A stretch of 64,000 bases of DNA from positions 186,001-250,000 of the forward strand of contig NZ_PJRO01000004.1 in NCBI RefSeq assembly GCF_002858745.1, in the 5' to 3' direction. The notes under the pieces are model-generated. The model saw nothing but the letters and a program-made list of their open reading frames with translations. It did not search any database and had not been told where the DNA came from. Positions within the stretch are counted from its first letter, which is position 1; each line of letters starts with the position of its first letter. A program made the translations under genes and the position numbers. Positions 17,838-27,355 of this stretch are shown in pieces. The DNA is from Mesorhizobium loti. GTDB lineage: Bacteria > Pseudomonadota > Alphaproteobacteria > Rhizobiales > Rhizobiaceae.

Positions 17838-17999
17838 GTTCGTTCCTTTTTCCGGCGCTGTCGGCAATCCTGTGCGCGCCCTTTTTCTTTGTCTTCGGCG
17901 GTCCCACTTGTTACATGAGGCATGGCTACCGAGACCAGTTTGCAGTTTCGCCGGTCTTGGTTAAAGAGGTCTCAACAGCATCCCGGGAACGAGGAAACG

Positions 18000-19001
18000 A
18001 TGGCCGGCAAAAAGAAGCCTCTCGTTGTGATCACGCGCAAATTGCCGGATCCGGTCGAGACGCGGATGCGAGAATTGTTTGACGCCCGGCTGAATGTTGA
18101 AGACAAGCCGATGTCGCGCGAACAGATCGCCGCCGCGCTGCGTGAAGCCGATGTGCTCGTGCCCACCATCACCGATCGTATTGACGCCGAGCTGATCGAA
18201 CAGGCTGGACCGAATTTCAAGCTGATCGCCAGCCTCTCCAATGGTGTCGATCATATCGATGTCGCCGCCGCCTCGAAAAAGGGCATCGCCGTCACCAACA
18301 CGCCGAACGTGCTGACCGAAGATACCGCCGATATGACCGTGGCACTGATGCTTGCAGTGCCACGGCGGCTGGCGGAAGGCTCCAATGTGCTGGTCAGCGA
18401 CAAGAAGTGGCCTGGCTGGTCGCCGACCTGGATGCTCGGCCGCCGCATTTGGGGCAAACGGCTGGGCATTGTCGGCATGGGTCGCATTGGCACCGCGGTT
18501 GCCCGTCGTGCAAAGGCTTTCGGTCTCTCCATCCACTATCACAACCGCCACCGCGTTCTGCAAAGCGTGGAGGATGAACTTGAGGCCACCTATTGGGAAA
18601 GCCTCGACCAGATGCTGGCTCGCATGGATATAATTTCCGTCAACTGCCCATCGACGCCGGCCACCTTTCATCTCCTGTCCGCCCGGCGGCTGGCGCTGCT
18701 GCAGCCTACGGCCTACATCGTCAACACGGCGCGCGGCGACATCATTGATGAGGATGCGCTGATCAAGTTGTTGCAGGATGGCAAGATCGCGGGCGCGGGC
18801 CTCGACGTCTACGAGAACGAGCCGGCCCTCAACACCAAGCTGCTCAGGCTCGCTGCCAAGCACAAGGTCGTGCTGTTGCCACATATGGGCTCGGCGACCT
18901 TGGAGGGCCGCATCGACATGGGTGAGAAGGTCATCATCAACATCCGCACCTTCTTCGACGGTCACCGTCCGCCGGATCGCGTGCTGCCAGCCCGGGTGTG
19001 A
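18000..19001 (+). CDS. D-isomer-specific 2-hydroxyacid dehydrogenase (glyoxylate/hydroxypyruvate reductase type)
   Basis: 333-residue NAD(P)-dependent oxidoreductase. The cofactor loop GMGRIGTAVARRAKAFG is near residue 160. The catalytic set is visible: Arg in NTARGDIIDE, Glu in ENEPALN, His in LLPHMGSATLEGR. The N-terminal half has SNGVDHIDVAAASKKGIAVTN, the substrate-binding loop. The closest named activity is glyoxylate or hydroxypyruvate reductase (GyaR-like); D-glycerate or other 2-hydroxyacids are possible. Start at 18000 follows CGAGGAAACG; the longer frame from 17922 gives an unrelated N-terminus. Confidence 0.9.
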   Translation: MAGKKKPLVVITRKLPDPVETRMRELFDARLNVEDKPMSREQIAAALREADVLVPTITDRIDAELIEQAGPNFKLIASLSNGVDHIDVAAASKKGIAVTNTPNVLTEDTADMTVALMLAVPRRLAEGSNVLVSDKKWPGWSPTWMLGRRIWGKRLGIVGMGRIGTAVARRAKAFGLSIHYHNRHRVLQSVEDELEATYWESLDQMLARMDIISVNCPSTPATFHLLSARRLALLQPTAYIVNTARGDIIDEDALIKLLQDGKIAGAGLDVYENEPALNTKLLRLAAKHKVVLLPHMGSATLEGRIDMGEKVIINIRTFFDGHRPPDRVLPARV

Positions 19002-19084
19002 TCATCGCCTGCCGCCGGGTATCAGGGGCCGCTGTGGTGCCCTCAGCGGCGCTGACTGAGGCAAGTGCTCCTGCGCTGGTGAGC

Positions 19085-19567
19085 CTAGACAGCGTCTTGC
19101 GCATGGTCACCGATGTCGGCCGGCTGTAGCCGGCATGGGCCGTGCGTTCCGTCTCGACAAAGCCGAGGCGGTCGAAAGCCGCCTGATTGCCGGTCAGCTC
19201 GACGCGCGCCTGCAATTCGAGAATGGGCTTGCCGGCAGCGTAGGCAAGAGCTTCGGTTGCCCTTATCAACTCGCGCCCGACCTTCTGGCCCTGAAGGCTG
19301 TGGTTCCACAGCCAGCTTGCCGACATAGAAATGCTGCGCATGTTCAGCGGCGAAAACGCAGCCGACGATCGCGTCGTCCTGCATGGCCAGAAAGCCGGTT
19401 TCGGTGGCGGCTTTTTCGCGCAAGCTGTCCGTTGTCAGCCGGTGCGCTGAGGAAGGCGGATCGATCACGCCATCCATATAGGCGAAGGCACGTTTGATCA
19501 GCGCGAGCAATTCGTCCCAGCGCCCGAAATCGTTGGGCAGTCTGATCACTGCGATATCGGCGCTCAT
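19085..19567 (-). pseudogene. Frameshifted GNAT acetyltransferase
   Basis: The first about 88 residues (MSADIAVIRLPNDFGRWDELLALIKRAF...HAQHFYVGKLAVEP) read as a normal GNAT N-terminus. The conserved acetyl-CoA loop and C-terminal half (LQGQKVGRELIRATEALAYAAG...TGNQAAFDRLGFVETERT) continue in the next frame. The shift lies at about 19297-19303, where one extra base would explain it. In the downstream frame no stop appears until 18937, inside the neighbouring gene. Its start overlaps the stop of the MoeB/ThiF-like gene by 4 nt (ATGA), so it was probably a coupled operon member. A sequencing error would equally explain the shift. Confidence 0.75.
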
Positions 19568-20322
19568 TCCTGGCTCCGGTAGCGGATAATATCGAAACGT
19601 GCGGCCAGCCCGTCATAAAGCAGCAGGCGCCCGATCAGCGGCTCGCCAATGCCGGCAATGAGCTTGATCGTCTCCATCGCCTGCAGGGTGCCGATAACGC
19701 CGGTGAGCGCACCAAGCACGCCGGCAACCGCGCAGGAGGGCACCAGGCCAGGCGGTGGCGCTTCCGGAAAAAGATCGCGATAATTGGGGTTTGGGCGGCC
19801 ATCCGGTCCAGTCTCGAATGGTTTCAGCACGGTTATGGAGCCGTCGAAACGGCTGACTGCAGCATGCACCAGCGGCTTCTTCTCCTCCGCGCAGGCATCA
19901 GCCAGCGCATAGCGGGTTTCGAAATTGTCGGAACCATCCACCACGACATCGTAGTTGCGAACGATGCTTGCCGCGTTTTCGGCTGTCAGGCGCAGAGAGT
20001 GCAATTCCACGATGACATGGGGGTTGATGCGGGCGATCGCTATTTTAGCACTCTCGCCTTTCGACGTTCCAATGGCACCCGTATCGTGGATGACCTGACG
20101 CTGCAGGTTGGAAAGCGATACGGTATCGTCATCGACGATGCCAAGCGTGCCGACTCCCGCCGCCGCAAGGTATTCCAGCACCGGTGCGCCGAGACCGCCG
20201 GCACCAAGCACGAGCACACGGGCACGTTTCAGCTTCTGCTGACCCGGCCCGCCGATTTCCGGCAGCACGAGATGGCGCGCGTAGCGTTCAAGTTCTTCGT
20301 CGGAAAGGGCAGGGGTGCTCAT
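19564..20322 (-). CDS. moeB: MoeB/ThiF/HesA-family adenylyltransferase
   Basis: 252-residue E1-like enzyme that adenylates the C-terminal glycine of a ubiquitin-fold sulfur carrier (MoaD or ThiS). The nucleotide-binding loop is VLVLGAGGLGAPVLEYLAAAGVG, with the acidic IVDDDTVSLSNLQRQVIH and DGSDNFETRYALADAC, then VPSCAVAGVLGALTGVIG. The usual CxxC zinc pairs are not seen, and there is no C-terminal rhodanese domain, so MoeB-type is the best call but ThiF cannot be excluded. Start at 20322 gives MSTPALSDEELERYARH. recF ends 31 bp upstream. Confidence 0.85.
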   Translation of the reverse strand: MSTPALSDEELERYARHLVLPEIGGPGQQKLKRARVLVLGAGGLGAPVLEYLAAAGVGTLGIVDDDTVSLSNLQRQVIHDTGAIGTSKGESAKIAIARINPHVIVELHSLRLTAENAASIVRNYDVVVDGSDNFETRYALADACAEEKKPLVHAAVSRFDGSITVLKPFETGPDGRPNPNYRDLFPEAPPPGLVPSCAVAGVLGALTGVIGTLQAMETIKLIAGIGEPLIGRLLLYDGLAARFDIIRYRSQE

Positions 20323-20353
20323 GCGCTGACCATACCGTCCCGCCTGGCGGTTG

Positions 20354-21529
20354 TCAGGCGTCAGCGGTTGGCACAACAGCACCGTGATCGACACTGAGGA
20401 ATTGCGCGCGACCAAGCAGGCTGGAAAACAACGCAGCGTCGGTGCCGGTCATGAACGCCTGGCAATTCAGCTCTTCAAGGATCGAAAACAGCGCCGCGCG
20501 CCGGCCGGCATCAAGATGTGCCGCGATCTCATCGAGCAGCAAAATTGGGGTGAGGCCGGACATTTCGCCGGTAAGGCGCGCATGCGAGAGCACCAGTCCG
20601 ACCAGCAATGCCTTTTGCTCGCCTGTCGAGCAAAGTTCGGCCGGCATTGCCTTCGGACGGTGCTTTACCAGCAGATCCGTCCGATGCGGGCCATCCAGCG
20701 TGCGGCCGGCGGCGCGGTCGCGTTCACGCCCGTTGGCCAGCGCGCGCCGGAATTTTTCTTCCAGTTCGACGGCTGGCATGGTGCCGATCTCGGTTTCCAG
20801 TTCGCCGGCCAGTTCGATGTCGGCTTGTGGGAAAGGTCCGTCACCCGGCAGTTTCTCGATCATGGCCGACAGCAGCCGCACCATTTCGCTGCGGGCAGCG
20901 GCAATCGCAACACCGGTTTCCGCCATCTGTGTTTCGATCGCTTCGAACCAGGCACTGTCGCGCGTGCCTTCGGCGAGCAGCCGGTTACGGCCGCGCATGG
21001 CTTTCTCATAATCCAGCGCGCGCTGGCCGTGGCTCCCGTCGATCGCCAACACCAACCGGTCGAGGAAGCGGCGGCGATCGCCGGCAGGCCCTGTGAACAA
21101 TGCATCCATGGCCGGCGTCAGCCAGACGACGCGCAACCATTCCAGCATGTCTTCGGCCGAACGGGCCGTCGCGCCATTGATACGGACGCGACGGCCGCCT
21201 TCGCCGGGCGTCTCGCCACCTGTTATGCCGGTGCCGATGTCGGCCTCTCCAGAGGGGCCGCCGAGGCGAACATGCAGTGCGAAGCCACCATCACCGCCGT
21301 CGCGGGCGACATCGCCATAGGGTGCGCGGCGCAGGCCACGCCCCGGCGTGAGAAAGGAAATCGCCTCAAGCAGGTTGGTCTTGCCGGCACCGTTGTCGCC
21401 GCTGAAGACGACTGCGCCCGGCTTCAGCTCAAGCGACAGCGCTGCATAGTTGCGGAAATTGGTGAGCGTGAGCCGGGTGAGGTGGGTCTGTGCGCGGCTT
21501 GCGCCTTCCCGGCTCTCTTCGCTTGTCAT
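20354..21529 (-). CDS. recF: DNA replication and repair protein RecF
   Basis: SMC-like ATPase that loads RecA at gaps together with RecO and RecR. The 391-residue protein has Walker A GDNGAGKTN near residue 45, after LTLTNFRNYAALSLEL. The signature motif CSTGEQKALLVGLVLSHA comes late, then Walker B ILLLDEIAAHLDAGRR. The N-terminal about 15 residues are extra and polar. It follows dnaN by 22 bp and precedes the MoeB-like gene in the dnaA-dnaN-recF block. Confidence 0.96.
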   Translation of the reverse strand: MTSEESREGASRAQTHLTRLTLTNFRNYAALSLELKPGAVVFSGDNGAGKTNLLEAISFLTPGRGLRRAPYGDVARDGGDGGFALHVRLGGPSGEADIGTGITGGETPGEGGRRVRINGATARSAEDMLEWLRVVWLTPAMDALFTGPAGDRRRFLDRLVLAIDGSHGQRALDYEKAMRGRNRLLAEGTRDSAWFEAIETQMAETGVAIAAARSEMVRLLSAMIEKLPGDGPFPQADIELAGELETEIGTMPAVELEEKFRRALANGRERDRAAGRTLDGPHRTDLLVKHRPKAMPAELCSTGEQKALLVGLVLSHARLTGEMSGLTPILLLDEIAAHLDAGRRAALFSILEELNCQAFMTGTDAALFSSLLGRAQFLSVDHGAVVPTADA

Positions 21530-21551
21530 GGGATCAAGACAATGCGCGCGA

Positions 21552-22670
21552 CTACACGCGCATCGGCATCAGCACGTAGAGCGCGTTCTCGTCGCTGGTG
21601 TCATGGATCAAGGTGGGCGAACCGGCATCCGCCAGCATGAACCTGGCCTCGCCACCGCTGAGTTGAGCGGCGACATCCAGCAGGTAGCGCGCGTTGAAAC
21701 CGATCTCGATCGGCTCGGCGGTGTAGTCCGCCGCCAGTTCTTCGGTGGCGCTGCCGGAATCGGGATTGTTGACCGCCAGCGTAACTTGGCCGTCCGAGAT
21801 CGAGAGCTTTACCGCACGCCCTCGCTCAGAGGAAATGGTGGAGACACGGTCAACGGCGGCCGCGAAACTCTGCCGATCGATGACCAGCTTCTTGTCGTTG
21901 CCGGTCGGGATGACGCGCTGGTAGTCGGGGAAGGTGCCGTCGATCAGCTTCGATGTGAGGACCACGCTGCCGATGGTGAGGCGTATCTTGGTATCGGAAA
22001 GCTCGGTCGTAACCGCCACATCCGGATCATCCACCAGCTTTTGCAACTCGCTGACGGTCTTTCGCGGGATGATGATGCCTGGCATTCCTTCAGAACCCGC
22101 CGGCGCGTCCATCTCGGCGCGCGCGAGGCGATGGCCGTCGGTCGCAACGGAACGCAGCTTCAACTTACCGCCCACCTCATGCGTGTGCAGGAAGATGCCG
22201 TTGAGATAGTAGCGGGTCTCTTCGGTCGAGATTGCGAACTGCGTCTTGTCGATCAGGCGCTTGAGCGCCGTCGCATCCAGTCGGAAGATGTGTGAGAAGG
22301 ACCCGGCCGACAGTTCGGGAAAGTCGGACTGCGGCAGGCATTGCAGCCGGAAGCTGGAGCGGCCGGAGATGACGGTCATGGCGTTGCCGTCCTCATCCGT
22401 CTTCAGCATGACCTCGGCGCCGTCCGGCAACTTGCGCACGATGTCATAGAGCAGATGCGCCGGCACCGTCGTGGCGCCTGCCTGCTCGACCTTGGCTGCG
22501 GCTGCCTCGGTCACTTCCAGATCAAGGTCGGTTGCCTTCATTTCCAGGCTGCCGCCCTCGGCCATCAACAGCACGTTGGATAAGATCGGGATAGTGTTGC
22601 GGCGCTCGACCACGCGATGAACGTGGTTGAGGGATTTCAGGAGATTGGACCGTTCGAGGATAACACGCAT
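21552..22670 (-). CDS. dnaN: DNA polymerase III sliding clamp, beta subunit
   Basis: 372 residues, exactly the normal length for the beta clamp. Starts MRVILERSNLLKSLNHVHRVVERRNTIPILSNVLL, has IPRKTVSELQKLV and FPDYQRVIP in the middle domain, and ends DENALYVLMPMRV. I set the start at 22670 by this N-terminus; the 38 codons upstream are noncoding leader. It is downstream of dnaA on the same strand, separated by 200 bp that contain a strong hairpin. Confidence 0.97.
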   Translation of the reverse strand: MRVILERSNLLKSLNHVHRVVERRNTIPILSNVLLMAEGGSLEMKATDLDLEVTEAAAAKVEQAGATTVPAHLLYDIVRKLPDGAEVMLKTDEDGNAMTVISGRSSFRLQCLPQSDFPELSAGSFSHIFRLDATALKRLIDKTQFAISTEETRYYLNGIFLHTHEVGGKLKLRSVATDGHRLARAEMDAPAGSEGMPGIIIPRKTVSELQKLVDDPDVAVTTELSDTKIRLTIGSVVLTSKLIDGTFPDYQRVIPTGNDKKLVIDRQSFAAAVDRVSTISSERGRAVKLSISDGQVTLAVNNPDSGSATEELAADYTAEPIEIGFNARYLLDVAAQLSGGEARFMLADAGSPTLIHDTSDENALYVLMPMRV

Positions 22671-22782
22671 GACGATGAAGGCTCGCTTGAATGACTTTCG
22701 AGGTTCCGTGGTACGGCGCCCCGCGAAAGGTCTGAACACATTCAGATTCTGGCCAAGCTGACAGGAAAAACCCCTTGAAGGC

Positions 22783-22820
22783 AAGCCCGCGGGACCGGCA
22801 GCGAACGGTTCCGCGGGCTT
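22783..22820 (-). terminator. Hairpin between dnaA and dnaN
   Basis: Arms AAGCCCGCGG (22783-22792) and CCGCGGGCTT (22811-22820) are perfectly complementary, with further partial pairing inside. On the minus strand it lies 51 nt past the dnaA stop and is followed 11 nt later by TTTTT. It may end or attenuate the dnaA transcript before dnaN. Confidence 0.5.
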
Positions 22821-22870
22821 TGTCGGGGATAACGGCAGATGGTGGACGGCTTCGTTGCCGCCCAGCCGCG

Positions 22871-24412
22871 TCAGGCCTGGTCGTTGATCAGCCGGCGGAG
22901 CAATTCGAGTTCCTGTGCCAGCGTGTTGTCGGCGCCGGACAAATCCTCGATCTTGCGGACGGCATGGAGAACCGTGGTGTGGTCGCGGCCGCCGAACCTG
23001 CGGCCAATTTCCGGCAGCGAGCGCGGGGTAAGTACCTTGGAAAGATACATCGCCACTTGCCGCGGCTTGACAATGGTGCGGGTACGCCTGTTCGACAGGA
23101 GTTCCGTCTTCGAGACGTTGTAGTGACGTGCAACTATGCGCTGGATGTCCTCGATGCGTACGCGCTTGGGTTCGCCTGTGCGGTAGATGTGACCGAGGAT
23201 TTCGTCGATGCGGTCGATGGTGATCTGCGGCTCGAACGACTGCCGGAAGAGCAACTGGTTGAAGGCACCCTCCAGCTCGCGGCCAGAGCCTGTCACGGTG
23301 CGGGCGACATGGTCGAGAATCTCGTCGGTGATGTTGAGCGAGGCGTCGTCCTGCTTGGCGGTGGCCAGGCGCTGCTTCAGCATGGCGAGCCGCATGGAGT
23401 AATCAGGCGCAGCCATTTCGAGTGCGACCCCGCCGTTGAGGCGCGAGCGGACACGCGGCTCCAGCGATTCCAGCTCGGATGGCGGCCGGTCGGCGGCAAC
23501 CACCACCTGTTTGGCGCTGTCGAGCAGCATGTTGATGAGGTGGCAGAACTCGTGCTGGATCGACTTGCCCTGCAGGAACTGCATGTCGTCGATGATCAAC
23601 AGGTCGATGTCGCGCAACTGCTCCTTGAGGGTGAGCGCGTTGTTATCGCGGATCGCGGTGGCGAAGCGCCACATGAAGTATTCAGCAGTCAGGTAAACGA
23701 CACGCGACTTCGGATTCTGGCGCAGCGACTCTGCCGCGATCGCCTGCAGAAGATGCGTCTTGCCCAGCCCCACAGTGGCGTGGAGGAACAGCGGGTTGAA
23801 ACGCACTGCACTCGAAGCGGACTCGGCAACGGCACGCGCCGCAGCGAAAGCCACGCGGTTCGATGGACCTTCGACGAACGAGCCGAAGGTGTAGCGCGGG
23901 TCGAGCGGTGAGCCGAGCACGTTCTGGCGGAAGTCCGGTTCGACGGCCGCACCGCGAGTCAGCGGAGCACGTTCCTGCTTGCCAGCGCCCAAAATGGTGC
24001 CAGAAGACAGCGTGGTCTGTGCCTGCTTGGCGACCTTGCGCAGTGGCGCGGTCTCCAGGTCCGGGACGGTGTGGCGCGTGGCACTGCGCACGACCACCTC
24101 AACCTTGAGGATGCCGGCTTCTTCCTGCTTCCACAGCTCGGTGATGACGTCGAGATAGTGGCCGTTGATCCAGGAACGCAGAAATGCGGTCGGCACCGAC
24201 ATGCGGGCGATGCCCTTGGAGAGCTCGACAAGCTTCATGCGACCGAACCAGCTGGAATAGACCTCGCTGCCGAGGCGCGCCTTCAGCTGTGCCCTGATGC
24301 GCTCGAAGCGCTGTTCGGCCTCATTGCTTGCAGCCATAGCGCCTTCTCCGACGATGTCTCCGGAAAAAGGAAAGCTGCCGCCGAGCTCCCTGTTTGTGCC
24401 ACTGTGTATCAT
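22871..24412 (-). CDS. dnaA: Chromosomal replication initiator DnaA
   Basis: AAA+ initiator that binds DnaA boxes at oriC. 513 residues. Domain [28 protein letters not shown] linker follows. Domain III: Walker [13 protein letters not shown], Walker [15 protein letters not shown] and the arginine-finger region [11 protein letters not shown]. Domain IV: helix-turn-helix with [20 protein letters not shown] and [19 protein letters not shown], the DnaA-box reading motif. Two starts are credible: ATG 24412 after GAGGATCTGA, and ATG 24337 after GGAGAAGG, the latter giving 488 residues. I report the longer one. Confidence 0.95.
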   Translation of the reverse strand: MIHSGTNRELGGSFPFSGDIVGEGAMAASNEAEQRFERIRAQLKARLGSEVYSSWFGRMKLVELSKGIARMSVPTAFLRSWINGHYLDVITELWKQEEAGILKVEVVVRSATRHTVPDLETAPLRKVAKQAQTTLSSGTILGAGKQERAPLTRGAAVEPDFRQNVLGSPLDPRYTFGSFVEGPSNRVAFAAARAVAESASSAVRFNPLFLHATVGLGKTHLLQAIAAESLRQNPKSRVVYLTAEYFMWRFATAIRDNNALTLKEQLRDIDLLIIDDMQFLQGKSIQHEFCHLINMLLDSAKQVVVAADRPPSELESLEPRVRSRLNGGVALEMAAPDYSMRLAMLKQRLATAKQDDASLNITDEILDHVARTVTGSGRELEGAFNQLLFRQSFEPQITIDRIDEILGHIYRTGEPKRVRIEDIQRIVARHYNVSKTELLSNRRTRTIVKPRQVAMYLSKVLTPRSLPEIGRRFGGRDHTTVLHAVRKIEDLSGADNTLAQELELLRRLINDQA

Positions 24413-25172
24413 TCAGATCCTCGTTCCTTGTCTGACTTGCACCGGCGGGCCGATCTTCGCGGCCTTCTGCCGGTATCCATACCTCCCACGGTTCCAGCCG
24501 CCGCTGACTGGAGACGCGGTATCGTGCGGGTAGGGCAAACGGCCCCAGCGATGCAATCCGAAGCGACAAGACAAAACGAACCCACCTGGCGAAATGCCAG
24601 TTGCGTCCGACCTGCCATGCCCTGTTAACCCCGGTCCCCACTACGCATCGAAAGGACAAACCCAGTCTTTCACGGAATTGCTTCCGCGTTGCAGATTTCG
24701 CCTGTTTTTGGGCTAGGTCGAGAGCCTAACGGCCCGCCCCTCTCGATGACCAGACATTACAGAAATCGCTGTGGAAAGGGCAAGGCCGGGTCTAACGGAT
24801 TTTTAACGAATCTGGCTACCATCGAGGGGCATTTTAGCGTCCTTACACGTGCCTCCCATGGCAAAGTTCTTGTGATTCAAACCCTTTTCCGACGAATATG
24901 AAAAAGGGTAGCTGGCGCGAAATAATTTTTAAAAAATCGCTTGACATTGAGTTCTTCCCGAAGCCCGGCTGGTGATGTGAACAAGCTGTGGACAATCCCG
25001 CGTCGGACTTCGCTAACCTACTGAAGTTAAATGATTATTTATGCCGGAAGGAATTGGGTTGCGGTTTGAGGCCCCCATCCGGAACAAAGATGCCGGCAAA
25101 GTTCCCGACATGTTCGATAATTGCCGCAACGGCAGTTATAGGACGTTCATTTCAAGTCATTGCCGGCAAACG
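24413..25172. promoter_or_regulatory. dnaA upstream region with DnaA-, CtrA- and CcrM-like sites
   Basis: Gene-free 760 bp between dnaA and the rpsT terminator. I see DnaA-box-like TGTGGACAA (24987-24995), TGTGAACAA (24976-24984) and TGTGGAAAG (24770-24778), one to two mismatches from TGTGGATAA. An AT-rich run lies beside them (24921-24936). A CtrA-like CTAA-N7-TTAAC sits at 24792-24807, and two GANTC sites at 24808-24812 and 24874-24878. These fit cell-cycle control of dnaA, or an origin, but each site alone is weak. Short ORFs here look spurious. Confidence 0.5.
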
Positions 25173-25200
25173 AAAAAACCCGACGCATGAGCGCCGGGTT
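25173..25200 (-). terminator. Rho-independent terminator after rpsT
   Basis: On the minus strand AACCCGGCG-CTCATG-CGTCGGGTT (one G-U pair) runs into TTTTTT, 27 nt after the rpsT stop. Confidence 0.85.
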
Positions 25201-25227
25201 CTCAGAATTTCGTGATGCCTGGTGGGC

Positions 25228-25494
25228 TTAGGCCGACAGCGTCTTCAGGCGCTGAGCAAGGCGTGAAACCTTGCGGGAGGCCGTGTTCTTGTGCACAACG
25301 CCCTTGGTGGCGGCGCGCATCAATTCCGGCTGGGCATCCTTGAAGGCTGCCTCGGCGGCAACCTTGTCGCCAGCCGCCAGCGCTTCTTCCATCTTGCGCA
25401 CATAGGTACGCACGCGGGACCGGCGGTTCTTGTTCACTGCCGCACGACGGGCGATCTTGCGCGTAGCCTTCTTGGCCGACGAGGTATTGGCCAT
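25228..25494 (-). CDS. rpsT: 30S ribosomal protein S20
   Basis: Primary 16S rRNA-binding protein. 88 residues, rich in Lys, Arg and Ala: [42 protein letters not shown], with the conserved C-terminal [22 protein letters not shown]. Monocistronic, with its own strong promoter at 25591-25619, a leader of about 90 nt and an intrinsic terminator. It precedes dnaA on the same strand as in many alphaproteobacteria. The leader holds the palindrome TGCGGCATGCCGCA (about 25528-25541). Confidence 0.96.
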   Translation of the reverse strand: MANTSSAKKATRKIARRAAVNKNRRSRVRTYVRKMEEALAAGDKVAAEAAFKDAQPELMRAATKGVVHKNTASRKVSRLAQRLKTLSA

Positions 25495-25590
25495 ACTGCC
25501 TCTCTTTTATCTCTATGGTAAGCGTTTGCGGCATGCCGCAGGGCGCAAAAAAACGGATGGGCAGCAACAGGGCCGCCTCAGTCGTGGCGG

Positions 25591-25619
25591 CTTATAGTTC
25601 AGCTTTTTCGGCGCGTCAA
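25591..25619 (-). promoter_or_regulatory. rpsT promoter
   Basis: On the minus strand TTGACG, 17 nt spacer, TATAAG: near-consensus spacing and sequence for the housekeeping sigma factor. Start site expected near 25584, inside a GCCGCC/GGCGGC hairpin (25571-25590). Confidence 0.7.
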
Positions 25620-25654
25620 CGCCGTAGGCTCGCATTTTCCGTGCATTGATCGCC

Positions 25655-26428
25655 TCAACCGTTGGTGAAGTTGGCCTTTCGCTTCTCGGCGAAAGCAGCC
25701 ATGCCTTCCTTTTGGTCATCGAGTGCGAACATTGAATGGAAAACGCGCCTTTCGAATCGCAAACCTTCGGCAAGCGTCGTCTCGTAGGAGCGGTTTACGG
25801 CTTCCTTGGCCATCATGACGGCTGGCAGGGAGAAGTCGGCGATCTTGGTTGCGGCCTTCAGCGCTTCATCGATGAGCTCGGCCGCTGGGACGACACGCGA
25901 AACGAGGCCGCAACGTTCCCCTTCGGCAGCATCCATCATGCGTCCCGTCAGCACCATGTCCATGGCCTTGGACTTGCCAACGAAACGTGTCAGCCGCTGG
26001 GATCCTCCCATGCCGGGCATGACACCGAGCGTGATTTCCGGCTGGCCGAACTTGGCGTTGTCGGCAGCGATGATGAAGTCGCACATCATGGCGAGCTCGC
26101 AGCCGCCACCCAGCGCATAGCCGGCAACGGCCGCGATCAGCGGCTTGCGGGCGCGGGTGAGTTCCTCCCAGCCGACGAAGAAGTCCTGCATGAAGGCCTC
26201 GACATAGGTCTTGGTCTGCATTTCCTTGATATCAGCACCCGCGGCGAAAGCCTTTTCGGACCCGGTGATGACCATGGCTCCGATGTCAGTATCGGCCTCG
26301 AAAACTTTCACCGCCCCGAGGATATCAGCGAGCACCTGCGAATTCAGCGCATTCAGCGCCTTCGGCCGGTTCAGCGTGATCAACCCGACCTTGCCGCGGG
26401 TTTCGGCGATGATGGTTTCATAGGCCAT
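25655..26428 (-). CDS. Enoyl-CoA hydratase (crotonase family)
   Basis: Adds water across trans-2-enoyl-CoA in beta-oxidation. 257 residues with the oxyanion-hole segments [11 protein letters not shown] and [16 protein letters not shown], and the two catalytic glutamates in [11 protein letters not shown] and [14 protein letters not shown]. The C-terminus [18 protein letters not shown]...[12 protein letters not shown] is typical of short-chain (FadB1-like) hydratases. It is preceded on the same strand by mutM, 36 bp upstream, but has its own leader. The short-chain preference is inferred from family resemblance only. Confidence 0.92.
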   Translation of the reverse strand: MAYETIIAETRGKVGLITLNRPKALNALNSQVLADILGAVKVFEADTDIGAMVITGSEKAFAAGADIKEMQTKTYVEAFMQDFFVGWEELTRARKPLIAAVAGYALGGGCELAMMCDFIIAADNAKFGQPEITLGVMPGMGGSQRLTRFVGKSKAMDMVLTGRMMDAAEGERCGLVSRVVPAAELIDEALKAATKIADFSLPAVMMAKEAVNRSYETTLAEGLRFERRVFHSMFALDDQKEGMAAFAEKRKANFTNG

Positions 26429-26464
26429 GGCTCGGTCTCCTCGTTGCGGTGAGACCCGTCTAAC

Positions 26465-27355
26465 CTACTCCTGACAGGAGCGGCAATAGAAGGTGGAACG
26501 GCCGCTCTGTACAATCCGTTCGATATGGCCGCCACAGCCCGGCTTGGAGCAGGGCTCGCCCTCGCGGTCGTAGACGGCGAAGGAGTGCTGGAAGTAACCC
26601 AGTGAGCCATCGGTCTGCACATAGTCCTTCAGCGAAGAGCCACCGGCTGCGATCGCGTCAGCGATAACAGAGCGTACCGCCTCGGCCAGTTTCTCGCTCT
26701 GCTCCTTCGCTTTCTTACTGATACCGGCAATCGTGCCAGCCGCGCGCGTCGGCGAAAGGCCGGCGCGCCACAGCGCTTCCGCAACATAGATGTTGCCAAG
26801 GCCTGCGATCAGCCGTTGATCGAGTAGCGCTGCTTTCAGAGGCGTCTTGCGGCCCTCGAACAGGGAGGCTAGCAACGGGCCGTCCAGCGTATTGCCCGTG
26901 GGCTCGACACCAAGGTCTTTGAGCATCGGGTGTTCACTGGCTGCGCCTTCGCCGAACAGCATGAAGCCAAAGCGACGAGGATCGTTGAACACGACACGCG
27001 CTTCGCCGCCGGCCGCCGGCTCGAGATGGAACACGACATGGTCATGTGTCACGGCCTTCGAGCGCTCGTGGTGGAAGTCGCCCGGAATATCGGTGTCGTT
27101 GGGTTGTTCGATGCGGAATGAGCCGGACATGCCGAGATGACAGATCAGCAACGGCCCGTCTTCCACATGCATGGTCAGATATTTGGCGCGTCGGCCGAGT
27201 GCAGTGATCAGCCGGCCTTCAAGCCGTTCAACGAAATGATCAGGAAAGGGAAAGCGTAGATCCGGGCGGCGCGCTTCCACGGCAATGATGCGAGCGCCCT
27301 CCATGACCGGCTGCAATCCGCGCCGGACGGTTTCGACTTCTGGTAACTCAGGCAT
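26465..27355 (-). CDS. mutM: Formamidopyrimidine-DNA glycosylase
   Basis: Excises 8-oxoguanine and formamidopyrimidines and nicks the abasic site. The catalytic N-terminal proline dictates the start: ATG at 27355 gives [14 protein letters not shown], with Pro2 and Glu3. The conserved lysine ([10 protein letters not shown]), [17 protein letters not shown] and the C-terminal zinc finger C-x4-C-x16-C-x2-C (CSKPGC...YCRSC) are intact. 296 residues, normal length. It overlaps the end of deoB by 8 bp, which suggests coupling. Confidence 0.96.
   Translation of the reverse strand: MPELPEVETVRRGLQPVMEGARIIAVEARRPDLRFPFPDHFVERLEGRLITALGRRAKYLTMHVEDGPLLICHLGMSGSFRIEQPNDTDIPGDFHHERSKAVTHDHVVFHLEPAAGGEARVVFNDPRRFGFMLFGEGAASEHPMLKDLGVEPTGNTLDGPLLASLFEGRKTPLKAALLDQRLIAGLGNIYVAEALWRAGLSPTRAAGTIAGISKKAKEQSEKLAEAVRSVIADAIAAGGSSLKDYVQTDGSLGYFQHSFAVYDREGEPCSKPGCGGHIERIVQSGRSTFYCRSCQE

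Noticed and set aside
24413..25172. Chromosomal origin (oriC)
   Set aside because: DnaA-box-like sites are few and imperfect, and rhizobial origins are often elsewhere (near hemE). Only a regulatory region is claimed; GC skew over the whole genome would decide.
24988..25215. 75-codon plus-strand frame upstream of dnaA
   Set aside because: It runs over the rpsT terminator, so it is not a likely gene.
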